A stretch of DNA of 64,000 nt from Hoylesella loescheii (lineage in GTDB: Bacteria; Bacteroidota; Bacteroidia; Bacteroidales; Bacteroidaceae). A model generated the notes under the pieces. It worked only from the letters and a program-made list of their open reading frames with translations. It was not told where the DNA came from and did no database searches. The translations under genes and the position numbers were made by a program. Positions 1 to 9,713 of the stretch are shown piece by piece (positions within the stretch are counted from its first letter, which is position 1; each line of letters begins with the position of its first letter). The stretch covers positions 186,001 through 250,000 of the forward strand of contig JADYUK010000001.1 of NCBI GenBank assembly GCA_021531755.1. Reading direction: 5' to 3'.

Positions 1-1
1 C

Positions 2-880
2 GACGAGGCTCTACAGAAAGCCTCGACATTCGGGCGGCCTATACCACGCGTCGATGACGCAAAGGAACGGGAGAGAGCGCTTGAGATAGCACGCGAGGCA
101 GATGTCATAGTCTGCGCTATGGGCGAGATGGCCGAGATGAGTGGAGAGAGTTCAAGCCGTGCCAGCATCTCCCTCCCCGATGTCCAGATGTCACTGTTGC
201 AAGACCTCGTAGCGACGGGCAAGCCCGTTGTTCTCCTCAATTTCTCCGGACGCCCCACGGTCATGGCATGGGAGGCAGCCCATGTCCCCGCCATCATGAA
301 TGTATGGTTCGGAGGGTCTGAGCTCGGCGATGCCATTGCCGATGTCCTCTTTGGCGACAAGAGCCCATCGGGACGTCTTGTGATGACTATGCCAAGGCAT
401 GAGGGGCAGATTCCGCTCTACTACAATCATCTCAACACAGGGCGTCCTGTCGCTGAGGGTGAGAGGGAATACAAGAAATTTTGCAGCAACTATCTTGATG
501 TCCGCAATGATCCCCTGTATCCATTCGGCTATGGACTGACATACACCACATTCTCCTATACAGACATAAACATCGTTGGAGACAAGGCCACGCTGACAGT
601 CACTAACACCGGCAGGCGTGAGGCTGCAGAAGTTGTGCAGCTCTACATCCATGACCGTATGGCCTCGATAGCACGCCCCGTCAAGGAGCTGAAGGGATTC
701 CAGCGCATAACGCTCAAACCAGGAGAGAGCCGCCAGGTATCCTTCACTATCACTCCCGATATGCTCTCCTTCTACGACTCTGAGGGAAACCGTGTGACAG
801 AGCCTGGCGATTTTGACATCATGATAGGTCCTGACAGCAGCGACAAGTCGCTCAGGCGCGCTCTCTATGTTCTGAAGTGA
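2..880 (+). CDS. Glycoside hydrolase family 3 beta-glucosidase, C-terminal part (gene begins before the window)
   Basis: The reading frame is already open at the first bases, so the N-terminal TIM-barrel domain and signal peptide lie outside the window. What remains is the C-terminal half of a GH3 enzyme. First comes the alpha/beta sandwich domain, with the GGSELGDAIADVLFG and PSGRLVMTMPR stretches typical of this family. A fibronectin-III-like domain follows, starting near YPFGYGLTYTTFSY and ending with the conserved YIGP-type close (here IMIGPDSSD). GH3 enzymes of this architecture (BglX type) are periplasmic exo-acting beta-glucosidases or beta-xylosidases that release sugars from oligosaccharides. 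The neighbouring acetylxylan-esterase-like gene makes hemicellulose breakdown a reasonable guess, but substrate cannot be read from this part. It converges on that gene across a strong hairpin. Confidence 0.9.
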   Translation, partial: DEALQKASTFGRPIPRVDDAKERERALEIAREADVIVCAMGEMAEMSGESSSRASISLPDVQMSLLQDLVATGKPVVLLNFSGRPTVMAWEAAHVPAIMNVWFGGSELGDAIADVLFGDKSPSGRLVMTMPRHEGQIPLYYNHLNTGRPVAEGEREYKKFCSNYLDVRNDPLYPFGYGLTYTTFSYTDINIVGDKATLTVTNTGRREAAEVVQLYIHDRMASIARPVKELKGFQRITLKPGESRQVSFTITPDMLSFYDSEGNRVTEPGDFDIMIGPDSSDKSLRRALYVLK

Positions 881-1060
881 CGATACTGCCCTATTGTCCT
901 TTCCGCTGTCCTCTTCCCCGTTCCAGTATAGGCCACTCCTCCGTTTTCCCAGAGTCATCCTAATAGAGACGTGAGCCATACAATGCGTCGCCCATCGCCT
1001 CATAGGTAGTTAGTTTGGCTAGAGGAAAAATATCTTTTGCCGTTTGGAGTATAACAATAG

Positions 1061-1108
1061 CATCACAGCGGCTGTCCGCTCTTTTATGAGTGGGCAGCCG
1101 CTGTGATG
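1061..1108. terminator. Hairpin between convergent genes
   Basis: A 14-bp perfect inverted repeat (CATCACAGCGGCTG and its complement) closes a 20-base loop region that can itself pair further. It lies between the ends of the convergent GH3 and esterase genes. There is no long T-run on either side, so it is either a bidirectional terminator of the weak-tract kind or an mRNA 3'-end stabilising hairpin. The surrounding 881-1208 gap shows no credible gene. Confidence 0.65.
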
Positions 1109-1208
1109 TATATTATGGGTAATTATGTTTTCTAGAGGTTTGGTAGATTGTTTCTATCATTTGCTACCCCATGACCTCATGAGGGTTTTCTCTTTCCTAA
1201 CTCTTATA

Positions 1209-2507
1209 TCATTTCAGGTGTTGCTTTATCCATTCCATAAGATACCGCTCTGTGGCATCTGATGTCCAGTGCTCGTTGATGGGAGTCAGCAGTGCCTCCT
1301 TCGGGCATGACAGTGTGTTGAAGACGGCATAGGATGTTGTCGGCGGACATGTGTTGTCGTTATATCCCCATGTTATGAGTGTTGGGCACGAAATATGGCG
1401 TGAGAAGTTGACGACATCATAGTATGCCATGACTTTTAGCTTCTCTGGTGTCATCATGCCCGGTGTACGGTTGAAGTGGGGGTAGCCTCCTGTGCGCCCT
1501 TCCACGCTGTATGCTGCCATGTCAGAGAGAGCGGGGTGGTTGGCGACGGCTGCTGTCGTCTCTGGGACGAGGGCAGCGCCGATGAGGGCGAGAGCTCCAC
1601 CCTGTGACCCGCCCTGGAAGATGAGGTTGCGGCCGTCCCAAAGAGGGTTGGACATGGCATAGCGCGCTACAGAGCGGAGGGCGAGATAGACATGGCGCAT
1701 ATAATAGTTGTCGCGGTTGTCAAGGCCATTCTCAAGATAGTTGTTGCCGCGTGCGGCGAAAGCGCTCTGTATTTCCTTGAATGTTGTCTCGGGTGTACGT
1801 GGGTCAAGGCCATGTATCTCCATCTCTATACGCATGAAACCGTTCTCAGCGTAGTATCTGTGGCGCAGTGGCTCCTTAATGGTCTTTATACCAGCTCCTG
1901 GGGGGCAGATGACTGCGGGACATGATGCGGGCTTGGCGTCACGTGGGTAAGTGAGATAGGCATAGACATAGTGTGTCTTGTCAGTCTTTATCTTCAATAG
2001 CTGACACTGGATTCTGTCTGTGGAGAACTCTGGCGCTGTCTCGATTGTGAACTCCACATCTCTGTTGGCTGTCTCTGGGTTATCTGCCCAGAACTGCATG
2101 AAATCTGCTGGTTCCTCAGTGTACGGACGTATCTTGTCGACAGAGAATCCCACTTTAACATGGTGTGTTGTTACTGTGCCGTCTATTGTAGTTGTCAAGA
2201 CGAGATCTCTGAAACCTGGTTTCTTGCTTGTTCCGATATTGAGCTTCGCCCTGCCGTTGCGCATGGTCAGAGTCCCCTTGCGGTCAGGTGACAGCATATC
2301 GTCGGCAAGGGTCCATGATATGGAGGCATCGCGTGGTATGCCGTATTTGTACAGCTGTATGTCTATTGTGGCCGACTCTCCGCAGCGGTATAGCCAGTCA
2401 GCATGGTCAGGGACAGTGACCCATAGAAAGTCAGAGCGATAGGGGTAGTTCTCGGCATGTATCATAGAGGATAACATGACGAGCAGGATGATGATTGTCT
2501 TTCTCAT
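1209..2507 (-). CDS. Acetylxylan esterase / cephalosporin-C deacetylase family (CE7-like) exported hydrolase
   Basis: A 432-residue alpha/beta hydrolase. The start was placed at 2507 because it opens a clean signal peptide (MRKTIIILLVMLSSMIHA); the longer frame upstream adds 41 unlikely residues. The mature protein has an N-terminal beta-rich domain of about 120 residues, then the AXE1-type hydrolase domain. The nucleophile serine sits in GGSQGG, the acid is in the GYNDNTCPP loop and the histidine is in the final NEHW. These are the hallmarks of CE7 esterases, which remove acetyl groups from xylan or xylo-oligosaccharides. An extra N-terminal domain is common in Bacteroidota versions. It lies tail to tail with the GH3 gene, consistent with plant-polysaccharide use, though the two are not co-transcribed. 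Family assignment is firm, substrate inferred. Confidence 0.87.
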   Translation of the reverse strand: MRKTIIILLVMLSSMIHAENYPYRSDFLWVTVPDHADWLYRCGESATIDIQLYKYGIPRDASISWTLADDMLSPDRKGTLTMRNGRAKLNIGTSKKPGFRDLVLTTTIDGTVTTHHVKVGFSVDKIRPYTEEPADFMQFWADNPETANRDVEFTIETAPEFSTDRIQCQLLKIKTDKTHYVYAYLTYPRDAKPASCPAVICPPGAGIKTIKEPLRHRYYAENGFMRIEMEIHGLDPRTPETTFKEIQSAFAARGNNYLENGLDNRDNYYMRHVYLALRSVARYAMSNPLWDGRNLIFQGGSQGGALALIGAALVPETTAAVANHPALSDMAAYSVEGRTGGYPHFNRTPGMMTPEKLKVMAYYDVVNFSRHISCPTLITWGYNDNTCPPTTSYAVFNTLSCPKEALLTPINEHWTSDATERYLMEWIKQHLK

Positions 2508-2589
2508 AGTGGTGTTGTTAGGGTTTTTGTTCTTGCAGATGAAGTTTAGTGGAGTGGGGTGGGGGGATGTGTGTTGTGGAAGAGGAGTG

Positions 2590-2840
2590 CGTGTCATACT
2601 TCTTAAAAGTGCGTTTTCTCGCCATGGCATAGTCTGAGCAAGCTCAGCCTCTGCTCATCTGGCTTACCGAAAATGTTCGAATAAATTTAGACGTTTTATC
2701 GATGATGATTTTCGTCTGCACTCGGCATAACAATTAAGCAAGCTTAATGTTCTGCTCTCGCTTGAACGAAAATTCTCGCCAAGCCAAAGTGAGCAAGCTC
2801 TCTTTGGTCTTATGGCTTACCGAAAATGTTCCTCTTGATG
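2590..2840. repeat. Intergenic modular element with AGCAAGCT-centred hairpins
   Basis: Three related modules follow one another. Each contains a small palindrome with AAGC or GAGC arms around a central AA (for example ATTAAGCAAGCTTAAT). Two of them end in the same stretch, TGGCTTACCGAAAATGTTC, near 2659 and 2812. A diverged copy of that end occurs at 31038. Read on the minus strand, the shared stretch begins with codons plus TAA, so the last codons and stop of the 2817-3956 gene lie inside a module. The element fills the spacer upstream of the esterase start. Confidence 0.6.
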
Positions 2841-3956
2841 TGAGAGATAGTAATACCAGTATGTGTTACGGTAGTATGTCCATAATGTGTGCTTACGCTT
2901 TGCCTTGTCAGGTGTGGAGCGTATCATACTGCGCATGTCGCGGTAGTCAGCCTCTATGACCGAGTCGCGCTGCTGTATGATGGGGTTTGAGCGTGTATGG
3001 CAGTATATGACGACGGCCTCACGGTAGTGGCGTGGTATCGAGTCGTACGGTATGGAGTCGGGGTATAAGGTGCTGAATTTCCTGGCGAAAGCATCAAGGT
3101 CACAGTCGGCGAGCATGGAGCAGAGGATATATTCTGATGATTTGGAACGACGCAGGAAACTCTGCTTGAAGAGTAGAGGGTGGACACCCTGCATCTTCAA
3201 GAGAGAGGCGGAAGAAGCTGCCACGGGCTGTGTGAACAGGCTGTCTGCAAGCAGATGCCTTTTGTCGAGGGCTATGAACCGCATTAAAGTCAGAGTAGTG
3301 TCTGTTGAAAGATATGGCACCTCGCCCTCTGGGAAGTCAGATGGGAATGTATTGTAGAGAGAGTTAGAGCGCTCTGCCACCACAACGTCGTTATACTTGC
3401 TGTGGAGCATCATACGCTCTGCTCTCACCCGTCGGTGGAGTAGCTCGTCGCCATTGGCGGCATTGGCCGTGAGCACCATCATGAGAGTCATGATGATGAT
3501 GTTTGTGCTCAGTGTGCGTGATGTCGCAAATCCTGTCTTCTGCTGTGGTGGTGTGATCAGACTGCCTTGAACTTTTATTATGAGGAATAGTATTATTATG
3601 ACGGCGAATGGAAGCCAGCTGACCCATGAGCGCATTGTGATGCCTCCTGAGGGGTCCTGGTTGATGGCTGTCATAACGGCAAGGACAAGGAACGATGGGG
3701 CATAGGTGATAACATGGAGCTCAGGGCGGAGTGATGTGGCGTGATGCATCAGCTGCTGTATTATGCAGCACATGACACAGATGAGCAACGTGCTGACAAA
3801 AGGGTGGTAGAACGTCACTCCACCAGAAAGCACATGCTGGGCGAAAGTCAGGGTGGCTGTCTGGTATATATATATAAGGAGGAATGTGAAGATATAAAAG
3901 ACAGCTGCACAGACAAGCATGACAGGAAGTGGTGTCGTATTCTGTTTCTTGCGCAT
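2817..3956 (-). CDS. Multi-pass inner membrane protein of unknown function
   Basis: A 379-residue protein not assigned to a named family with confidence. The first 190 residues hold about five hydrophobic segments: MLVCAAVFYIFTFLLIYIY, FVSTLLICVMCCIIQQL, FLVLAVMTAI, WLPFAVIIILFLIIK and an IIIMTLMMVLTANA segment. A soluble C-terminal half of about 190 residues follows, rich in Tyr, Arg and Ser, with helical character. The layout resembles Bacteroidales membrane proteins with a TPR-like periplasmic or cytoplasmic tail (DUF6057-like), but that is only an impression. The final residues EEHFR and the TAA stop come from an intergenic repeat module, which suggests that the original 3' end may have been replaced. 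It follows glgB on the same strand across a 420-base gap with a hairpin, so it is probably a separate transcript. Confidence 0.7.
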   Translation of the reverse strand: MRKKQNTTPLPVMLVCAAVFYIFTFLLIYIYQTATLTFAQHVLSGGVTFYHPFVSTLLICVMCCIIQQLMHHATSLRPELHVITYAPSFLVLAVMTAINQDPSGGITMRSWVSWLPFAVIIILFLIIKVQGSLITPPQQKTGFATSRTLSTNIIIMTLMMVLTANAANGDELLHRRVRAERMMLHSKYNDVVVAERSNSLYNTFPSDFPEGEVPYLSTDTTLTLMRFIALDKRHLLADSLFTQPVAASSASLLKMQGVHPLLFKQSFLRRSKSSEYILCSMLADCDLDAFARKFSTLYPDSIPYDSIPRHYREAVVIYCHTRSNPIIQQRDSVIEADYRDMRSMIRSTPDKAKRKHTLWTYYRNTYWYYYLSHQEEHFR

Positions 3957-4267
3957 ATGGTGAGTTTATTGTTTTATGGCGTTTCGTATATATGGATAGG
4001 GGTGTTCACCATGAAGAGGTGGTTCAAGTGGGTGGGGGAGAATGTCGCAGATTGGGGATGACCGGGGGCGTGGTATGTTCATATTGCCTTGCAGCCAGCA
4101 AAACAAAGCCGGAGGCAAGGAGAGAGGGGGAGGAATCTATTCATGTAGCAGACAAAGGGTACCTGGAGGGCGAGCGAAGCTCGGGGATTGAGGATATGGG
4201 TAGACGGTTGAATCTCCAGATTAACGTTCGGACAGGGATTATGGAGCATTGTGATGTAAACACATGA

Positions 4268-4312
4268 GGGACAAGGCATCGTCATGAGTATACTCTGTTG
4301 ATGCCTTGTCCC
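4268..4312 (-). terminator. Hairpin downstream of glgB
   Basis: A 13-bp perfect inverted repeat (GGGACAAGGCATC and its complement) separated by 19 bases lies 66 bases past the glgB stop. The T-tract is weak. It is the only clear structure in the 3957-4377 spacer. The rest of that spacer is purine-rich sequence with no convincing gene; short open frames there lack coding character. Confidence 0.55.
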
Positions 4313-4377
4313 CTCTATTCACATATTGTCTTTTGCTTTTTCTGTGGTCCCTGCATGTCAGGTGGAGAGAATGACGG

Positions 4378-6468
4378 TCAGTTCTTCTTCAGTACGAGTG
4401 CTGTGCGTGCGGGGAGATAAAGTTTCAGCCATTCCTTACGCTCTCCGACGTATGCTCCATCGTAGTTTGTCAGATGGGTTATTGTGTCATCGTTCAGTCC
4501 GTTGCCTCCATAAGCAGGATTGTCTGAGTCAAGGACGACAGAGTATGATCCTGTAGGGACGAGGAATCCGTAGTCTGTGAATGAGCGTGTTGGGTTGAAG
4601 TTGAATACGAATATCAGTTCTCCACGAGAGAAACATAGCACCTGGTCGCTGTCGTTATGCCATATCTCCTGTACTGGAGTGTTGTTGAATGCCTTGACTG
4701 ACTTGAGGACAGAGAGCATGTCCTTGTCAAAATCTCCAAGATAGTGGTAGCACAGTTCATGGTTGTCGACAAGGTTCCACTGTCGGCGTGCGTATTTATG
4801 GCTCCACCCGTTGCCTTCGCGTGGGAAGTCTATCCATTCTGGGTGTCCGAACTCGTTACCCATGAAGTTCAGGTATCCGCCGTTGATTGTGGCACATGTC
4901 ACAAGGCGTATCATCTTGTGTAGCGCTATGCCACGGTGGGCAACATCGTTCTCGTCGCCTTTCTTGAAATGCCAGTACATATCGGCATCTATAAGACGGA
5001 AGATGACGGTTTTGTCTCCTACAAGCGCCTGGTCGTGCGATTCGACGTATGATATTGTTTTCTCGTCCTTACGTCTGTCTGTCATTTTCCAGAAGATATC
5101 AAAGACTCCCCAGTCCTCATCTCTCTTCTCCTTGATCATCTTTATCCAATAGTCAGGGATACCCATTGCGAGACGATAGTCGAATCCCAGTCCTCCATCC
5201 TCGAATCTCGCTGCGAGTCCCGGCATGCCCGACATTTCCTCTGCTATGGTTATGGCGTTCTTGTTCACCTCATGGATAAGTTTGTTGGCGAGGGCGAGAT
5301 AGCATATGGCGTTATCATCCTGCGCGCCGTTGAAATAGTCACCATATCCGCCGAAATCCTGTCCGAGGCCATGGTTATAATATAGCATCGATGTGACACC
5401 GTCAAACCGGAATCCGTCGAACTTGAACTCCTCAAGCCAATAGCGGCAGTTGGAGAGCAGGAAGTGCATGACGTCGCCTTTGCCATAGTCAAAGCAAAGT
5501 GAGTCCCATTGGTTGTGCTCACGTCGTGCGCCGGGATAGAAATACTGGTTAGGGTCGCCGGCAAGATTCCCAAGGCCCTCTATCTCATTCTTTACAGCAT
5601 GAGAGTGGACAAGGTCCATAATCACAGCTACACCCTGCTCGTGTGCAGCGTCAATGAGAGCCTTCAACTCTTCTGGAGTGCCGAAACGTGATGATGGGGC
5701 GAAAAAGTTTGATACATGGTAGCCGAACGAGCCGTAATAAGGATGCTCTTGTATAGCCATCACCTGTATGCAGTTATATCCGTCCTTGACGATGCGCGGG
5801 AGGATATTGTCCTTGAATTCGGTGTATGTGCCCACACGCTCAGCGTCCTGTGCCATACCGATATGGCACTCGTAGATGAACAGCGGATTCTTCTGTGGGC
5901 GGAAATTTTTCTTCTTCCATACGTACTCTTCGGCTGGAGCCCATACTTGGGCAGAGAAGATTTTTGTGACCTCGTCCTGTATTACGCGGCGTGCATAAGC
6001 TGGTATACGCTCTCCCTCACCTCCTGTCCATTTCACTTTCATCTTGTACAGGTCTCCATGGTGGAGGGCTGTTTTTGGCAACTTCAGTTCCCAGTTCCCG
6101 CTGTCAGATATGCGCTTGAGTGCATACCGCTCGTCCTCTTTCCAGTTATTGAAGTCGCCTATAAGGTATATTTCTGTGGCATTGGGAGCCCACTCGCGGA
6201 AGACCCATCCGCCTCTTGCTGTGCGGTGGAGTCCAAAATATAGGTGTCCGGAGGCAAATTCTGAGAGTGTTTTCTTCCCTCTTGCTGTCAGCTCGTCGAT
6301 CATCCACACGGCATGGTCATGACGTCCTCGTATAGCATCCTCGTATGGCTCAAGCCATCTGTCGTTCTTGACAAGGCCTATATGCTTTGGGGTAGCTGGC
6401 TTTTTTGGCGCTTTCGCCTTTGCCTGCTTTTGCTTGCAGGTTGTCGCATTTGTTTTCTTGACTGTCAT
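4378..6468 (-). CDS. glgB: 1,4-alpha-glucan branching enzyme, eukaryotic type (GH13_8)
   Basis: A 696-residue enzyme that transfers alpha-1,4-glucan segments to form alpha-1,6 branches in cytoplasmic glycogen. Start chosen at 6468 (MTVKKTNATTC); an upstream ATG adds 18 residues of unlikely sequence. A Lys-rich N-terminal tail (about 45 residues) precedes a CBM48 domain around WVFREWAPNATEIYLIGDFNNW. The GH13 barrel carries region I (DLVHSHA), region II GFRFDGVTS with nucleophile Asp356, region III AEEMSG with the acid near Glu410, and region IV YVESHDQ. The pattern matches the animal and plant GBE1-like subfamily that Bacteroidota commonly carry, rather than the proteobacterial GlgB type. No other glycogen gene is adjacent. 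The alkaline tail is an oddity, possibly lineage-specific. Confidence 0.95.
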   Translation of the reverse strand: MTVKKTNATTCKQKQAKAKAPKKPATPKHIGLVKNDRWLEPYEDAIRGRHDHAVWMIDELTARGKKTLSEFASGHLYFGLHRTARGGWVFREWAPNATEIYLIGDFNNWKEDERYALKRISDSGNWELKLPKTALHHGDLYKMKVKWTGGEGERIPAYARRVIQDEVTKIFSAQVWAPAEEYVWKKKNFRPQKNPLFIYECHIGMAQDAERVGTYTEFKDNILPRIVKDGYNCIQVMAIQEHPYYGSFGYHVSNFFAPSSRFGTPEELKALIDAAHEQGVAVIMDLVHSHAVKNEIEGLGNLAGDPNQYFYPGARREHNQWDSLCFDYGKGDVMHFLLSNCRYWLEEFKFDGFRFDGVTSMLYYNHGLGQDFGGYGDYFNGAQDDNAICYLALANKLIHEVNKNAITIAEEMSGMPGLAARFEDGGLGFDYRLAMGIPDYWIKMIKEKRDEDWGVFDIFWKMTDRRKDEKTISYVESHDQALVGDKTVIFRLIDADMYWHFKKGDENDVAHRGIALHKMIRLVTCATINGGYLNFMGNEFGHPEWIDFPREGNGWSHKYARRQWNLVDNHELCYHYLGDFDKDMLSVLKSVKAFNNTPVQEIWHNDSDQVLCFSRGELIFVFNFNPTRSFTDYGFLVPTGSYSVVLDSDNPAYGGNGLNDDTITHLTNYDGAYVGERKEWLKLYLPARTALVLKKN

Positions 6469-6737
6469 GGAATTAGCTGGGTTTAAGTGTCCTATGTTTA
6501 TCTGGTGTGTTCGGTAAATCACATTACCTCAGGTCAGTGATTCAAAGCCTACGGGTAGGTGAGCTAAGCTCGGGAGATTTGTCCTCAGAGCCCCTGACTG
6601 TATGGGGGTAATGGGACAATAACATGAAAAAAGATTCCGTATCCATTTTGATTCACTTTCCTAAGGGAAAATGATGTGTACCTCACCCTAATTGTTTGGG
6701 ATAATATTTACTGCAATATATGACGTGAAGCAAATTG

Positions 6738-7184
6738 TCATACACGAACCTTTATGACTGCCTTATGGATATTCGCTGCTGTTCCGATGCATGGCTGATG
6801 TCCGTCTTGTGGCAGGAAGATTGCCATCATTCCCGGATGGCATACGACAAAGCTCTCACCCTGTACTCCAGGATATTTTGTCACATCCTTCTCTGCGTTA
6901 TATGGCGCATCGGGTAGGCTGACAGTCGGTGTATATCCGTATATCTCGTCAGCATCGAGTGGAATTTGTATGTCGAGCATGTTGATATGGGTTTCCATGA
7001 CGGCCTCTTCTCTTGTCTTGCCTTTTGTGTCCATAATGTTCACGAAACAGTCAGTGCCGTCAATCAGATGCTTCCCGTTCTCCATTTTGGTGAGGTCGTT
7101 CTCTTTCAGGAAAGACATTATTTTCGGGAAGTATGGGTTGAGATGCTCATAGCATCCCAGATTCTCCAATTTGTCTATTATCAT
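6738..7184 (-). CDS. YhcH/YjgK/YiaL family protein
   Basis: A 148-residue single-domain protein of the DUF386 (YhcH/YjgK/YiaL) cupin-like family. Features of the family are visible: METHINMLDIQIPLDADEIYGY in the first half (ETH...D...), and in the second half VCHPGMMAIFLPQDGHQPCIG followed by a conserved lysine near the C-terminus (HKAVIKV). These residues form a metal-binding pocket. Family members are associated with sialic acid and other sugar catabolism and are suspected sugar-anomer processing enzymes; activity is known for few. No sugar-catabolic operon is adjacent, so role here is open. A spacer of about 270 bases separates it from glgB. Confidence 0.9.
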   Translation of the reverse strand: MIIDKLENLGCYEHLNPYFPKIMSFLKENDLTKMENGKHLIDGTDCFVNIMDTKGKTREEAVMETHINMLDIQIPLDADEIYGYTPTVSLPDAPYNAEKDVTKYPGVQGESFVVCHPGMMAIFLPQDGHQPCIGTAANIHKAVIKVRV

Positions 7185-7408
7185 AGTTTAATGTATTTTA
7201 TTAATATATATCTTTTGTTATTTTTGAAAATTCTACTTGTACGCCAAGACTTCTTGGTGTATCTCTGGGGACGGAGTGGTATTGGCCATCGAGAAGAACA
7301 TTATTTGAAATTTCCATTTATGCAGCAGGGGGATAATCTCGTTTTCCGTTATTATGTTCTGACACGAGTGCTTCTCCCAACCCTTGACATCCAGATGAGT
7401 GGAATATC

Positions 7409-8521
7409 TTATCGTTTATTCCTCATGCCTTTCCTGTATGTTCCCCTCTCAGTCACTTGTCCATTGCGGTCTTTCAGTACATAATCTCCGTCACGTTCTC
7501 CGTTGAGATATGTTCCTTCAAATCTCACACCGTCCTTGTCCTCCTCTATTGCTTTTCCGTTGGCACGTCCGTTCTTGTACATACCTTTGAATTTTGTGCC
7601 ATTAGAGAAGTGTATGATCATCTGCCCATCCATCTTTCCATTCTTGAATGATCCGCTGAATGTGCTGCCGTCCTTTTTCCTCAACACGCCATTTCCGTTA
7701 TATTTGTCGTTTTTCCATTGGCCTGTATAGGAATCGCCATTGCGCCATGTCAGTGTTCCCTGTCCATCTTTCTCTCCATTCACGAAATGTCCGTTGTATA
7801 CGTCTCCGTTTGCATATCTGAAGACTCCCATGCCATGCCGCTCGCCCTGCAGATAAGTCCCCTCATAGACATCCTTGTTAGCGTACCTGTATGTGCCTTT
7901 GCCGTTCTGTATGTCCTCAGCCCATTGCCCAGTATATACGTCACCATCGGCATAACGGTATGTCCCTTTGCCTGAACGTTGGTTCTGGAGCCATTGCCCC
8001 TCATAATAAGAGCCGTCGCCCCAATAATATTTCCCATAGCCGTTCTTCATGTCATTTTTCCATTCGCCATCGTAGTAAGCTCCTGTCGCGAATGTGTACT
8101 TACCCTTTCCCTGACGCTTGTCCTGGTACCATTCTCCATCGTATATGTCTCCATTATAATAGTACATGATACCATGTCCCTGCTGATAGTCTCTGAACCA
8201 TAGCCCGACATATTTGTTGTTGTTCATGAACCAGTATGTGCCTTTGCCGTGTTGCTGGTCCTGAAACCATGAACCCTCGTATTTCTCGCCATCTGCGAAT
8301 GTGTATACTCCATACCCATGACGGCGGCCCTTGGCGTATTCTCCCTCATACATGTCGCCGTTATTATATGTTGCCTTGCCTTTTCCATGAGCCTTGCCTG
8401 CAACCATCTCACCCTGATATTGTCCCCCATCCTTTAGGATGCAGGAGCCGAGAGTGATTTTTTGGGCGGATGCGAGAAGGGGTAATGATAAAAGTATGAA
8501 TAAAGATATGATGTGTCTCAC
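7409..8521 (-). CDS. Exported MORN-repeat protein
   Basis: A 370-residue protein beginning with GTG and a signal peptide (ISLFILLSLPLLASAQ). The mature part consists almost entirely of 14 tandem 23-residue MORN repeats, consensus Y-x-G-x-[WFY]-x-x-[GD]-x-x-x-G-x-G-x-[YF]-x-x-x-[DN]-G, plus a partial fifteenth at the C-terminus. The last four repeats are the most diverged. MORN repeats form an extended beta-hairpin ladder; in bacteria the role of exported ones is not settled (surface scaffold or binding). The gene is monocistronic in appearance and divergent from kdsB. A TATCTTTG box (8566-8573, minus) lies 45 bases upstream of the start, without a clear -33 partner. Export is an inference from the signal peptide. 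Confidence 0.9.
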   Translation of the reverse strand: MRHIISLFILLSLPLLASAQKITLGSCILKDGGQYQGEMVAGKAHGKGKATYNNGDMYEGEYAKGRRHGYGVYTFADGEKYEGSWFQDQQHGKGTYWFMNNNKYVGLWFRDYQQGHGIMYYYNGDIYDGEWYQDKRQGKGKYTFATGAYYDGEWKNDMKNGYGKYYWGDGSYYEGQWLQNQRSGKGTYRYADGDVYTGQWAEDIQNGKGTYRYANKDVYEGTYLQGERHGMGVFRYANGDVYNGHFVNGEKDGQGTLTWRNGDSYTGQWKNDKYNGNGVLRKKDGSTFSGSFKNGKMDGQMIIHFSNGTKFKGMYKNGRANGKAIEEDKDGVRFEGTYLNGERDGDYVLKDRNGQVTERGTYRKGMRNKR

Positions 8522-8816
8522 AGGTTTTTTCGATTTTTTCGTTCTATGTGCTATTTCTTGTCCTACAAAGATAGATATTTTCTGCCAATTCTTCTTTCCT
8601 GAATGCTTAAATTTTATATTTTTTCACTATTGGCATATCTTTTTTCTTGATGTCAGATATTCCCAGTTCTGATTTTTTTCGTAATTTTGCAACCCGTACA
8701 GGCAATAATAATAAGAAGAAGTATCTCCGTTTTCCTTGGTGTTGTATTTTCCAGTGATATGGTAGATGCTATGCGCCCAGTTCTTGTACATAATAAAAGA
8801 ATAATATTTAGATTCA

Positions 8817-9581
8817 ATGAGATTTATCGGAATAATACCAGCCCGTTATGCATCGACGCGATTCCCGGGTAAACCTCTTGCCATGCTATGTGGCAAGACT
8901 GTCATCGAGCGTGTCTACTGTCAGGCAAAAAAGATGATTGATGATGTCTATGTAGCCACAGATGACAGCCGTATATATGAGACGGTAGTCTCTTTTGGGG
9001 GAAAAGCGGTGATGACATCAACAGAACACAGGAGCGGGACTGACCGCGTCGAGGAGGCTGTGACAAAGGTTAGCGCCGAGACAGGCCAAACATGGGATGT
9101 CGTCATCAATATCCAGGGCGACGAGCCGTTCATCCATCCACAGCAAATAAAGACCGTCATGAGTTGTTTTGACGACCATGCCACACAGATAGCGACACTT
9201 GGCAAACCATTTGGCGACGACATTGAGGCCATAGAGAATCCAAATTCCCCAAAGATAGCTGTCTCCATAAGCGGATACGCCATATATTTCTCACGCTCAG
9301 TGATACCCTATTGCAGAGGGGTGGAGAGAGAGGCTTGGGGCCGTGAATTCCCATATCTGAAACACATCGGCCTTTATGCATACAGAAGAGAAGTGCTCAG
9401 GCAGATAACCCAGATACGACAGTCGCCTTTAGAGAAAGCCGAGAGCCTCGAGCAACTAAGATGGCTGGAGCATGGTTACCGCATAAAGGTTGGGCTTACA
9501 GATATGGAGACCATAGGTATAGACACTCCGCATGACTTCGAGAGGGCTGAGGAATTCTTATCACGTACAGAGCGGCGCTGA
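8817..9581 (+). CDS. kdsB: 3-deoxy-manno-octulosonate cytidylyltransferase (CMP-KDO synthetase)
   Basis: A 254-residue cytosolic enzyme that activates KDO with CTP for lipid A-core assembly. It starts with the diagnostic IPARYASTRFPGKPL nucleotide-binding loop, followed by VATDDSRI, EHRSGTDRVEEA and NIQGDEPFI (metal-binding Asp), and ends with GIDTPHDFERAEEF. Length matches the family (about 250). The gene is the first of a plus-strand block. A TAATTTTG box at 8682-8689 could be its promoter core, leaving a leader of about 120 bases; no good -33 element is seen. The next gene, tilS, lies 132 bases downstream. Presence of KdsB confirms a Gram-negative outer membrane. Confidence 0.97.
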   Translation: MRFIGIIPARYASTRFPGKPLAMLCGKTVIERVYCQAKKMIDDVYVATDDSRIYETVVSFGGKAVMTSTEHRSGTDRVEEAVTKVSAETGQTWDVVINIQGDEPFIHPQQIKTVMSCFDDHATQIATLGKPFGDDIEAIENPNSPKIAVSISGYAIYFSRSVIPYCRGVEREAWGREFPYLKHIGLYAYRREVLRQITQIRQSPLEKAESLEQLRWLEHGYRIKVGLTDMETIGIDTPHDFERAEEFLSRTERR

Positions 9582-9713
9582 GAGTCCCTGAGCGATGAGT
9601 CTTAGGGGGTGAGACCCTCGTCATGTATGCGAATGCTCCTTACCTATGCAGCAACAGAGGGCTTGGAGGAAAATTCACAAAAACTTAAAGATTAAAAAGA
9701 GACGATAATCATT

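Noticed and set aside
4061..4377. Short open frames between the membrane protein gene and glgB
   Set aside because: They lack coding character and ribosome sites, and overlap the terminator hairpin.
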